Source: CALBTQ01 sp036725605
GTDB taxonomy: Bacteria; Lernaellota; Lernaellaia; Lernaellales; Lernaellaceae
Assembly (NCBI GenBank): GCA_036725605.1
Contig: DAIMDW010000013.1
Span: 79,419 to 143,418, forward strand
Length of the DNA: 64,000 nt
Direction of reading: 5' to 3'
Below the pieces are notes generated by a model, which had not been told where the DNA came from, did no database searches, and was given only the letters and a program-made list of their open reading frames with translations. Position numbers and translations under genes: made by a program. Numbering within the stretch: position 1 is the stretch's first letter; the number at the start of each line of letters is the position of its first letter. Positions 17,858 through 24,127 of the stretch are shown piece after piece.

Positions 17858-19343
17858 TTACTACGGGCGGCGCCTGTTGTACGCGGCGCTCGCGCTGGCG
17901 TTCCTGGTGCGCCTGTGGCACATCGCCGCGCCGATTGCCGACCGGCATTCGTGGAATCAGGTCAGCGCCGCGACGGTCATCCGGCATTTCGTCGAAGACG
18001 GCATCGACCCGCTGCATCCGCAATGGGACGTGCTGACCGGACCCGCCGTCGGCCCGCGCATCGAGGCCGAGGAAGCGCCGATCTATCACGTCGCCGTGGC
18101 GCTGCTGGCCAAGTTGTACGGCCCGCACGAACCGCTGGCGCGCCTGCTGTCGATCATCGCGTCGCTGCTGGGCGCGGTGTTTTTGTATCGCCTGACCCGC
18201 CGCCTGGCCGACGGACCGGCCGCGTTTTTCGCCGCTGTGTTTTACCTGTTTGCGCCCTTTAGCTGGTACTTCGGCCGCGCGATCATGAGCGACGCCTGGA
18301 TGCTGGCGATGATCATCCTCGCCGTCGAACGCTTCGAATTCTGGACGCGCGAGAAATGCTTCGCCGCGTTGCTCACCGCCGCCGGTGCGGTCGCGCTGGC
18401 CGGTTTGTTCAAACCCTTCGCGTTGCACGTGGGCGTGGCGCTGCTGTTGCTGCAACTGGCGCGCGGCGGATTCAAGTCGCTGTTCGACGTGAAGCTGGTC
18501 GTCTTCGCGTTGATCGCCCTCGCGCCGCCGTTGGCCTGGGTGGCGTACGCCGCGAGCATCGGCTCGCTGGGCAACGTGGTGGGCAGCGGCGAGTCGATGC
18601 TCACCGCGCAGCACATCTGGGGCCCGCCGTCGTTGCTGTGGTCGCCGAAATTCTGGTTCACCATCCAGGCGCGCTTGTTCGATCAGATGGCCACGCCGCT
18701 GGTAACCGCCTGCGCGGTGGCGGCCTTCGTCTGGGCCGACGGGCGCAAGCAGACCGGCGTGGCGCTGGCGTGGCTGGCCGGCTTCCTCGTCTACCTGCTG
18801 TTGGTGCGCGACGGCAACCAGATGCACAACTACTACCAACTGCCCGCCCTGCCCGCGCTGGCGCTGTTGGGCGGCATCGGCCTGTCGGCGTTGTCGCGCC
18901 GCATTCAGGGCAAGTGGATCGCCTTGGCGCTGCCGGTGTTTCTGCTGATCTCCGCGCTGTATGTGCGTACGTCGTTCGAGCTCGATCTATCCAGCCAGAA
19001 GGCCGGCGAATGGGCGCGGGCGGTCAGCCGTCGCAATGAGTTGATCGTCGTGCTCGATCCCGGCGCGACGCGCAAGAACCAGGCGATTTACGCCGCGCAT
19101 CGTCGCGGCTGGCACGAGCGGGCGTTGCATGAAACCACGCTGGCGCAACGGCGCGCGTGGGGCGCGCGCTGGCTGGTCAGTTGCCTGGAAGACGAGCAGA
19201 TCGCCGCGCATCCGCAGTGGCTGCAGCATATGAACCGCTATCACCGGCTCTTCGAATTTCGGGGACCGTGGGGACGCAACGGGCAGGAACACACGATCGC
19301 GATTTACGACCTATCCATTCCCGCCGGCGCGCTGGTGCGATAA
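17826..19343 (+). CDS. GT-C family membrane glycosyltransferase (PMT/ArnT-like)
   Basis: Multi-helix membrane transferase of 505 residues, of the type that moves a sugar from a polyprenyl phosphate to a protein or lipid on the periplasmic side. The first helix is followed by a polar loop (IADRHSWNQVSAATVIRHF) and the acidic motif EAEEAPIYHVAVALL near 75, the usual catalytic loop region; about ten more hydrophobic segments follow, then a short soluble C-terminus. Translation starts at GTG behind GGAG, 32 bases inside the previous gene. With the GT2 gene it makes a donor-synthesis plus transfer pair. The acceptor is unknown. Confidence 0.82.
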   Translation: MNWIEKLRKRDYYGRRLLYAALALAFLVRLWHIAAPIADRHSWNQVSAATVIRHFVEDGIDPLHPQWDVLTGPAVGPRIEAEEAPIYHVAVALLAKLYGPHEPLARLLSIIASLLGAVFLYRLTRRLADGPAAFFAAVFYLFAPFSWYFGRAIMSDAWMLAMIILAVERFEFWTREKCFAALLTAAGAVALAGLFKPFALHVGVALLLLQLARGGFKSLFDVKLVVFALIALAPPLAWVAYAASIGSLGNVVGSGESMLTAQHIWGPPSLLWSPKFWFTIQARLFDQMATPLVTACAVAAFVWADGRKQTGVALAWLAGFLVYLLLVRDGNQMHNYYQLPALPALALLGGIGLSALSRRIQGKWIALALPVFLLISALYVRTSFELDLSSQKAGEWARAVSRRNELIVVLDPGATRKNQAIYAAHRRGWHERALHETTLAQRRAWGARWLVSCLEDEQIAAHPQWLQHMNRYHRLFEFRGPWGRNGQEHTIAIYDLSIPAGALVR

Positions 19344-19366
19344 AATTTTAATCCTTGCCGCCGCGA

Positions 19367-20101
19367 TTATTCCACCTTCAGGCAGTCGAGATAACGCCGG
19401 ATGGTCTGCTCCAGGCCGAAGTAAAGCGCATCGGCAATCAATGCGTGACCGATGGACACCTCATCGACAAGCGGGATGGTTTGAACGAAGGTTTTCAGGT
19501 TATCCAGGTTCAGGTCGTGGCCGGCATTGATTCCCAATCCGGCGTCATGGGCGCGATACGCGGCGTCCTTGTATTTGGCGAGCAGGGCGTCGCGTCGGGC
19601 AGTGTGATAATGGTCGGCGTAAGCTTCGGTGTACAGTTCGATACGGTCGGCGCCGACGGCCGTCACCGCCGAAAAATCCGAGTCGACGAAATCGTCGGGA
19701 TCGATGAACAGCGACACCCGTGCACCGCAGGTTTTGATGTCGGCGATCACGTCGCTTAAAAATCCGGCCTTCTCGCGCACCTTCCACCCCGCGTTGGAAG
19801 TGAGCACATCGGGCGGATCGGGCACCAGGGTGACCTGCGCCGGACGCACATCTTTAACCAGGGCGATAAATTCCGGAGCCGGATATCCTTCGATGTTGAA
19901 CTCGACCTCGATGTTTTTTGCGATTGCGTAAACGTCGCGGCGGCGGATGTGGCGTTCGTCGGGACGCGGATGCACCGTGATGCCCTGCGCACCGAATCGT
20001 TCGATGTCCAGCGTGACCGCCAGCACATCCGGGCGATTGCCGCCGCGGGCATTGCGCAGTGTGGCAATCTTGTTGACGTTGACGCTCAGCATGGTAGCCA
20101 T
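19367..20101 (-). CDS. pdxJ: pyridoxine 5'-phosphate synthase
   Basis: Condenses 1-deoxyxylulose 5-phosphate with 3-amino-1-hydroxyacetone 1-phosphate in the DXP-dependent vitamin B6 pathway. At 244 residues it is family length. Conserved parts: LSVNVNKIATLRNARG at the N-terminus, GITVHPRPDERHI near 42 (His and Arg ligands), FNIEGYP near 68, VTLVPDPPDVLTSNAGW near 92, ELYTEAYADHY near 152 and GINAGHDLNLDNL near 187. An alternative start three codons downstream would also fit. No partner pdx gene is adjacent. It converges on the GT-C gene. Confidence 0.95.
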   Translation of the reverse strand: MATMLSVNVNKIATLRNARGGNRPDVLAVTLDIERFGAQGITVHPRPDERHIRRRDVYAIAKNIEVEFNIEGYPAPEFIALVKDVRPAQVTLVPDPPDVLTSNAGWKVREKAGFLSDVIADIKTCGARVSLFIDPDDFVDSDFSAVTAVGADRIELYTEAYADHYHTARRDALLAKYKDAAYRAHDAGLGINAGHDLNLDNLKTFVQTIPLVDEVSIGHALIADALYFGLEQTIRRYLDCLKVE

Positions 20102-20165
20102 TGTCGTTTGCCCATGAAAAATCCGGCTTCGCTTGCCCGAATAATTATTGAATGGCCAAGCCTGG

Positions 20166-20561
20166 TCAGTCGATGATTTCCTGCGCGCAGGTTGCCGTGG
20201 CTTCGTACAGATCGATTGCCTCGTCGTAGTCGGCGCAGTCGATCGCCGCGAGGCAAGCGAAGTAATCGGCCACCGCGTCGCTGTCGACGTCGCTCAATTC
20301 GTCGCACAGATCGACCATCGCCTGATAGGCGTCCTCGTCGGGCACGCAGCCGTTCTCGCCGTAGAAGTTGTCGGCGAAGGCCAGGCAGTCCTCCGACCCG
20401 TCGCCGTCATCATCGTCATCATCGCCGTCATCGTCGTCGCTGCCATCCCCGGGGCGGTACACCTTGCCGTCGTCGTCGTCATCGTCGTCGCCGCAAGCAA
20501 ACATCGCCAGGGAGATCGTCAACAAGGAAAGCAAAACAAAAAGAAGGACAAATCGGTTCAT
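20166..20561 (-). CDS. poly-Asp linker, cysteine-rich lipoprotein (paralogue 1)
   Basis: Predicted lipoprotein of 131 residues, function unknown. The start is the second of two ATGs, 5 bases after GAGG. Signal peptide MNRFVLLFVLLSLL is followed by a Cys in FACGDD; directly after it come about 30 residues dominated by Asp in two tracts split by GKVYRPGDGS. The C-terminal 80 residues are acidic and helical with six cysteines. Compared with paralogues 2 and 3 it lacks the fourth and eighth cysteines of a shared eight-cysteine pattern. It is the last of three tandem copies and would be extracytoplasmic with disulfides. The outer or inner membrane location cannot be read with confidence. Confidence 0.8.
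   Translation of the reverse strand: MNRFVLLFVLLSLLTISLAMFACGDDDDDDDGKVYRPGDGSDDDDGDDDDDDGDGSEDCLAFADNFYGENGCVPDEDAYQAMVDLCDELSDVDSDAVADYFACLAAIDCADYDEAIDLYEATATCAQEIID
20401..20491. repeat. GAC/GAT trinucleotide tract encoding poly-Asp (paralogue 1)
   Basis: Low-complexity GTC/ATC triplets on the plus strand, read as Asp codons on the minus strand. The mixture of GAC and GAT makes it imperfect, but it is still prone to length change by slippage. Confidence 0.8.
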
Positions 20562-20572
20562 CATCGCCTCGT

Positions 20573-20959
20573 TTAAAAATAGCAGTCCGACAACGCGGAT
20601 TGGACCGTTTCGTAACAGGATGCCGTATCGCCGTAGGTCATCGTAGCGCAGTCCAACTGTTGCAGGCAAATAAGGTAGTTGTCGATCGCCGTGGCGAAGC
20701 AGGCGTTGTCGAGATCATAAAGTTTGATCCACCGACAATACTCTTCCGCGCTATACGACGGCTGTTCGGCGCATTGCATGTACCAGGCGACGCACTGCTC
20801 GAACGGGCCGTTGGGCGTTGCGTCGTCGTCATCGTCGTCGGCCGTATCGTCGTCGGCATCGTCGCCGGTGTCGTTATCGTCATCGTCATCGCCGCTCGAG
20901 CAAGCGAAAACGAGCGTGACCAGCAACGCCAACAGGAACCAACGCGCGAAAAGGTTCAT
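20573..20959 (-). CDS. poly-Asp linker, cysteine-rich lipoprotein (paralogue 2)
   Basis: Predicted lipoprotein of 128 residues, function unknown. Signal peptide (residues 1-19) ends in VFAC; then SSG and an Asp-rich linker with Thr/Ala breaks (near 24-46). The mature domain has eight cysteines spaced C-x6-C-x11-C-x11-C-x10-C-x5-C-x10-C-x10-C, nearly the same as paralogue 3 despite low identity elsewhere, so a disulfide-bonded helical fold is likely. Only 11 bases separate it from paralogue 1, and a terminator separates it from paralogue 3. Confidence 0.8.
   Translation of the reverse strand: MNLFARWFLLALLVTLVFACSSGDDDDDNDTGDDADDDTADDDDDDATPNGPFEQCVAWYMQCAEQPSYSAEEYCRWIKLYDLDNACFATAIDNYLICLQQLDCATMTYGDTASCYETVQSALSDCYF
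20821..20892. repeat. GAC/GAT trinucleotide tract encoding poly-Asp (paralogue 2)
   Basis: Imperfect GTC/ATC triplet run on the plus strand corresponding to the Asp linker on the minus strand. Confidence 0.75.
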
Positions 20960-20973
20960 GGTTCACTCCAAAG

Positions 20974-21006
20974 AAAAAGGGGCGATCCGTTGCCGGACCA
21001 CCCCTT
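20974..21006 (-). terminator. rho-independent terminator after paralogue 3
   Basis: On the minus strand AAGGGG pairs with CCCCTT, with an inner TCCG/CGGA stem, followed by TTTTTCTTT. It lies 18 bases beyond the stop of paralogue 3, before the start of paralogue 2. Confidence 0.7.
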
Positions 21007-21023
21007 GGCGAGCTCGATGCTGA

Positions 21024-21401
21024 TCAATAGCAGCCGGCAACGTCTTCGATGAAGTCGTACACGCACGCCTGGATCGTTTCCGGGTCGTAGGTGCCGCAAC
21101 CGATGCAATCGAGGTAGTCGTCAAACGCGCTTTCGACGCATTCATTGACACCGTAGGTTTCCAGCCACGAGCAGGACAGCTCGGCCGTGGACTGATCCAG
21201 GTCGTAGCAGTCCATGTAGAAGTCGACGCAATCGCCGATGATGTCGCCGCCATCGTCGTCGTCATCATCGTCATCGTCGTCGTCGCCGTCATCGTCGTCA
21301 TCGTCATCGTCGTCGTCATCATCGCCGCAAGCGATCACGACGGTCAGGCTCATCGCCAATCCCAGAATGAACAACAGCAACAAAAGTTTGTTCACGTTCA
21401 T
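21024..21401 (-). CDS. poly-Asp linker, cysteine-rich lipoprotein (paralogue 3)
   Basis: Predicted lipoprotein of 125 residues, function unknown. Signal peptide (1-24) ends at the Cys in VIACG, and the next 26 residues are almost only Asp, broken by single Gly residues. The mature domain has eight cysteines (C-x6-C-x11-C-x10-C-x10-C-x2-C-x10-C-x10-C) matching paralogue 2. It is the first of the tandem set and has its own terminator. GGGGAAT precedes the ATG as ribosome site. Asp-linker length differs in all three copies while the cysteine spacing is kept, so the linker looks like a spacer that lifts the folded domain off the membrane. Confidence 0.8.
   Translation of the reverse strand: MNVNKLLLLLFILGLAMSLTVVIACGDDDDDDDDDDDDGDDDDDDDDDDDGGDIIGDCVDFYMDCYDLDQSTAELSCSWLETYGVNECVESAFDDYLDCIGCGTYDPETIQACVYDFIEDVAGCY
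21251..21326. repeat. GAC/GAT trinucleotide tract encoding poly-Asp (paralogue 3)
   Basis: The longest and most uniform of the three lipoprotein triplet runs; almost every codon on the minus strand is GAC or GAT. Confidence 0.8.
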
Positions 21402-21503
21402 TTTATTCCCCTTTCCTTTTCCGTCCGGAAACAGTTAGATATGGGCTGCATGATATGCAAAATCCGGATAAAAAATCCACTGGAAGTTACAAACGGGTGA
21501 AAA

Positions 21504-22310
21504 ATGAAGAAAACTCTATGGTTTTTCATCGTTTTTGCATTTCTCGTCGGCTGCCGATGCGGTGCGGCCAAACCGGCGCCGCCAACGTTAAATATCCTGG
21601 CTTACGATACGGGCGCGGATGTGATCCTCATTGCCGGCAGCGACCGGCAACACTGGCTGCCCCCCGCGGAGTGCGCCGATAAGGTCGGCGGTTACGTCGG
21701 CACGTGGCTGGCCGACCGACAAGGCTTCATCGAGGCGGTCACGCTGACGCCGCTCACGGCCCCCTTGCCGGCCGACAAGATGCAAGCCCGTTTTCAGGTG
21801 AAGCAAAAAGACATTCAATCGTATTTCATGGACCATCACCGCTGGCAAAAATCGCTGACGCCCCTCGACTACAATTCACTCGGTCTACGCAAAAAAATCG
21901 CCCGGCATCTCGTCGAGGCCGGCGGCGAGGATTGTGCGCCGTGCCTGGGTTTGTTCGGCAGCGGCTCGTTCAACCTCATCGGCGACGATCGTCCAGAAAC
22001 ACTGTACGTGGTCGAAACCGACGAGTGGGTCGGCGTTTTCGTCGAGTTCCCTGCCGGCCAATGGATCACCGTCGACGGGCATGCGACCGCGGCCGCCGAT
22101 GCGCTGGAAATGGCCGGGGCGGAGGGCGATCCGGCGAAGTTGTGGCATCACACCTACGAAGTGTTGGCGCTGGTCGACCTCGATTACGACAAGAATTTCG
22201 AATTGCTGGTGCGCGAGAATCGTTACGGCGAAGAAGCAATTTCACTGTACGCCGTCGCGCCGACGGGGGCGAAATTGCTGGCGCGTCAGGTGGTGAAAAT
22301 CAGTAAGTAG
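21504..22310 (+). CDS. lipoprotein of unknown function
   Basis: Predicted lipoprotein of 268 residues that I do not recognise. The signal peptide MKKTLWFFIVFAFLVGC ends in a good lipobox (LVGC, Cys17); the next residues RCGAAKPAPPT form a short proline linker. The mature part is a mixed alpha/beta domain with few cysteines (a CAPC pair in EDCAPCLGLFGSG near residue 150) and a repeated pattern of short strands. It shares no poly-Asp linker with its neighbours. It converges on the MauE-like gene with an 11-base overlap of the two 3' ends. Confidence 0.65.
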   Translation: MKKTLWFFIVFAFLVGCRCGAAKPAPPTLNILAYDTGADVILIAGSDRQHWLPPAECADKVGGYVGTWLADRQGFIEAVTLTPLTAPLPADKMQARFQVKQKDIQSYFMDHHRWQKSLTPLDYNSLGLRKKIARHLVEAGGEDCAPCLGLFGSGSFNLIGDDRPETLYVVETDEWVGVFVEFPAGQWITVDGHATAAADALEMAGAEGDPAKLWHHTYEVLALVDLDYDKNFELLVRENRYGEEAISLYAVAPTGAKLLARQVVKISK

Positions 22311-22776
22311 AGCGCGTATCCAAACGCCGGTGGTAGAAAAAAACAATCGCACTGGCCGCCAGCAGCGAGGAATCGCGCAGCAGGTACCACAGGTCGATCG
22401 AATCGGTGCCTTTCGGATCGAAACAGCCGCAACCGATATCCAGATGATGGGCGAGCGCCCAGCCCAAGGCGATCAGAAACGAGATGTACATCAGGCCCGA
22501 CAGCAGCGCGCCGGCCTGCATCAATCCATCCAAGGGTTTTTCCGGTTCGGGACCGATGATCAACAACACGCCCACGACCACCTCGACCCACGGCAACACG
22601 ATGGCCCACAGGTTGACCAGGATCGTCGGCAGGAAGTGGTAATTGTCCACCGCCACGGCGAAGGCGTTCGGGTCGAGAATTTTCGGCGTGGCGGCCGCCA
22701 GGAACATCACCCCCAGCACCAATCGACAGGCCAGCACGACGATGACGTTGCCCAACAGTTTGTTGACTTTCTCCAT
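22300..22776 (-). CDS. MauE/DoxX-like membrane protein
   Basis: Four-helix inner-membrane protein of 158 residues of the MauE/DoxX group. Helix 1 carries RLVLGVMFLAAATPKILDP, the conserved signature; the WVEVVVGVLLIIG helix and the terminal helices follow. A CGCF pair near residue 120 (HLDIGCGCFDP) is the typical MauE-type thiol motif. In methylamine utilisation MauE helps disulfide formation in an exported enzyme; no mau genes are here. It is 9 bases after the rhodanese-like gene, so the two probably handle periplasmic thiols or sulfur together. That role is inferred. Confidence 0.8.
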   Translation of the reverse strand: MEKVNKLLGNVIVVLACRLVLGVMFLAAATPKILDPNAFAVAVDNYHFLPTILVNLWAIVLPWVEVVVGVLLIIGPEPEKPLDGLMQAGALLSGLMYISFLIALGWALAHHLDIGCGCFDPKGTDSIDLWYLLRDSSLLAASAIVFFYHRRLDTRSTY

Positions 22777-22785
22777 GATGCCGCC

Positions 22786-23289
22786 CTACTCGATTTCGTA
22801 TAGTTTCGGTTCGACGACCGGCTGCCCAACCAACGGATACTTCGCCTCCGCCCATTGCGGCCAACCGCCGTCGAAGATGAACACGTTTTCGAAACCCACG
22901 TCTTCCAATTGATTCGCCACCAGGTAGGAACTATTGCACCCCGCGCCGCTGCAATAAACGACGATCATCGCGCCGAAATCGACGTCGGTCATCACTTCTT
23001 CCCAATCCTGCGCGACATGCACGTAATACAGCAGGCGCGCCCCCCGGATATGCCCGGCCGCGAACTCCTCCGGCGAACGACTGTCGATGAAAACCGCGCC
23101 CTCGTCGTACAAGCCCTTGGCGCGGGCCAGGGTGAGGATCTGCCCGTCGCCGCCCTCGCCGTTGTCGGTCGCCCGCGGACGAAGCAGCGGAATGCCCTCG
23201 GGCCGGACGGCATTGAAGGCAATCGCCCATACGGCCGTCACCGCCACCAGCACGGCCGCGGTAATCAGAATTCGCCAGGTGCGCTGCAT
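22786..23289 (-). CDS. membrane-anchored rhodanese-like protein
   Basis: Single-domain rhodanese of 167 residues with an N-terminal membrane anchor or signal (TWRILITAAVLVAVTAVWAI). Domain landmarks: FIDSRSPEEFAAGHIRGA near 62 and the active-site loop VVYCSGAGCNSS near 110 with a cysteine nucleophile; the end is FDGGWPQWAEAKYPL. It would transfer sulfane sulfur or bind thiols outside the cytoplasm. I start it at the ATG behind GGAGA; a longer frame upstream lacks a ribosome site and sense. It is the first gene of an operon with the MauE/DoxX-like gene. Confidence 0.85.
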   Translation of the reverse strand: MQRTWRILITAAVLVAVTAVWAIAFNAVRPEGIPLLRPRATDNGEGGDGQILTLARAKGLYDEGAVFIDSRSPEEFAAGHIRGARLLYYVHVAQDWEEVMTDVDFGAMIVVYCSGAGCNSSYLVANQLEDVGFENVFIFDGGWPQWAEAKYPLVGQPVVEPKLYEIE

Positions 23290-23403
23290 CGAAATCTCCA
23301 TCGAGTTCGAATGGTTGGACACATCCGAACGACGTTTGGTTCCCCGGCAAATTAAGGGCATTTTCACTTGGATGCAAGGGTCCGCCAAAGCACCCGATTC
23401 GTA

Positions 23404-23432
23404 TTGACACCCCGGGGGACCGTCACTATACT
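23404..23432 (+). promoter_or_regulatory. strong sigma-70-type promoter for nifU-like/ferredoxin genes
   Basis: TTGACA, exactly 17 bases, TATACT: a perfect -35 and a five-of-six -10. The transcript would start near base 23439, about 45 bases before the NifU-like ATG. It is the best sigma-70 match in the window. Confidence 0.7.
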
Positions 23433-23483
23433 TCCCTGCAAAATTAGGGTATGACTGCGCCCCGGCGCGAGGAAAGGTTTGCC

Positions 23484-23708
23484 ATGCAAGAAGAAGTCGC
23501 AAAAGTCATCGACAAGATCCGTCCCTATCTGCAGCGGGATGGCGGCGATATCGAATTGGTCGGCGTCGAAGCCGAGAAACACGTGGTCAAAGTCCGGTTG
23601 CGCGGCGCCTGCCATGGGTGCCCCGGAGCGACGATGACCCTGAAAATGGGCGTCGAGCGCACGTTGCGCGAGGAAGTGGACTCACTGATTACCGTGGAAG
23701 CGGTTTAA
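23484..23708 (+). CDS. NifU-like Fe-S scaffold (C-terminal domain type)
   Basis: 74-residue protein equal to the stand-alone NifU C-terminal domain, which assembles and passes on Fe-S clusters. Signature: IRPYLQRDGGDIELVGV near residue 12 and Cys43-His-Gly-Cys46-Pro with GATMTLKMGVE following. The chosen ATG has an excellent GAGGAAAGG site; an upstream in-frame start would add 11 residues of no sense. A small ferredoxin gene follows 57 bases later and is a natural client protein. Confidence 0.93.
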   Translation: MQEEVAKVIDKIRPYLQRDGGDIELVGVEAEKHVVKVRLRGACHGCPGATMTLKMGVERTLREEVDSLITVEAV

Positions 23709-23765
23709 TACGTTTTACCAGCCGTTTCGGCTATCGTATCATTTCGTTATGGAGGATTTGGAGTA

Positions 23766-23933
23766 ATGGCCCATCGTATCACTGATGAATGCATTGCGTG
23801 CGGCTCCTGCGAACCGGAATGCCCGGTTGAGGCGATCTCCGAAGGCGAACCCTATAAAATCGATGCCGCCAAGTGCACCGATTGCGGCGCCTGCGCCGAA
23901 GTTTGCCCGGTCGACGCGATCGTCGCCGAATAA
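23766..23933 (+). CDS. 2[4Fe-4S] ferredoxin
   Basis: 55-residue bacterial ferredoxin, found by direct reading. Two cluster motifs: CIACGSCEPECP at residues 9-20 and CTDCGACAEVCP near 37-48, each C-x2-C-x2-C-x3-C-P, which would bind two [4Fe-4S] clusters. GGAGG lies upstream of the ATG. It is a low-potential electron carrier; possible users here are the FAD oxidoreductases or radical SAM enzymes, but no specific partner is shown. It probably shares the NifU promoter and ends at a clear hairpin terminator. Confidence 0.95.
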   Translation: MAHRITDECIACGSCEPECPVEAISEGEPYKIDAAKCTDCGACAEVCPVDAIVAE

Positions 23934-23951
23934 AACAAGTTAGTATGTCCC

Positions 23952-23990
23952 GCAAACCGGCCGCTCCTTCCGGGAGTCGCCGGTTTGCCG
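23952..23990 (+). terminator. rho-independent terminator after ferredoxin
   Basis: Ten-base perfect stem GCAAACCGGC / GCCGGTTTGC with an inner CTCC/GGAG pairing, followed by CGTTT. The T-run is short, but the hairpin is strong and well placed, 18 bases after the ferredoxin stop. Confidence 0.65.
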
Positions 23991-24007
23991 TTTAATCGCC
24001 GTTCATA

Positions 24008-24036
24008 TTTACATCCATCGGTGAATCAACTATAAG
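24008..24036 (+). promoter_or_regulatory. sigma-70-type promoter for nrdJ
   Basis: TTTACA, 17 bases, TATAAG, each one base from consensus. The leader is about 85 bases. I see no NrdR box pair and no recognisable cobalamin riboswitch in it. Confidence 0.5.
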
Positions 24037-24127
24037 ATTTTGTCGGCGCATGGCAGCGGCCGACGTAAAACAATCGCGGCGTTGGTGCGATACCGACCGA
24101 ACTTTCAAGCGCAACAGGAGAATCTCG

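Noticed and set aside
17643..18839. 398-codon minus-strand open frame opposite the GT-C gene
   Set aside because: Gln/Arg-rich low-sense translation, no ribosome site; the plus-strand gene has clear transmembrane structure.
20192..21052. Arg- and Ser-rich open frames across the triplet repeats
   Set aside because: Triplet repeats stay open in every frame, giving long RRR or SSS runs; the lipoprotein frames have signal peptides and conserved cysteines, these do not.
20401..21326. Possible CRISPR-like array
   Set aside because: The repetition is coding trinucleotides of varied length, with no equal-length repeats and spacers.
24001..24127. Cobalamin riboswitch or NrdR boxes before nrdJ
   Set aside because: No B12-box-like element or paired NrdR sites visible in the short leader; only a sigma-70-type promoter.
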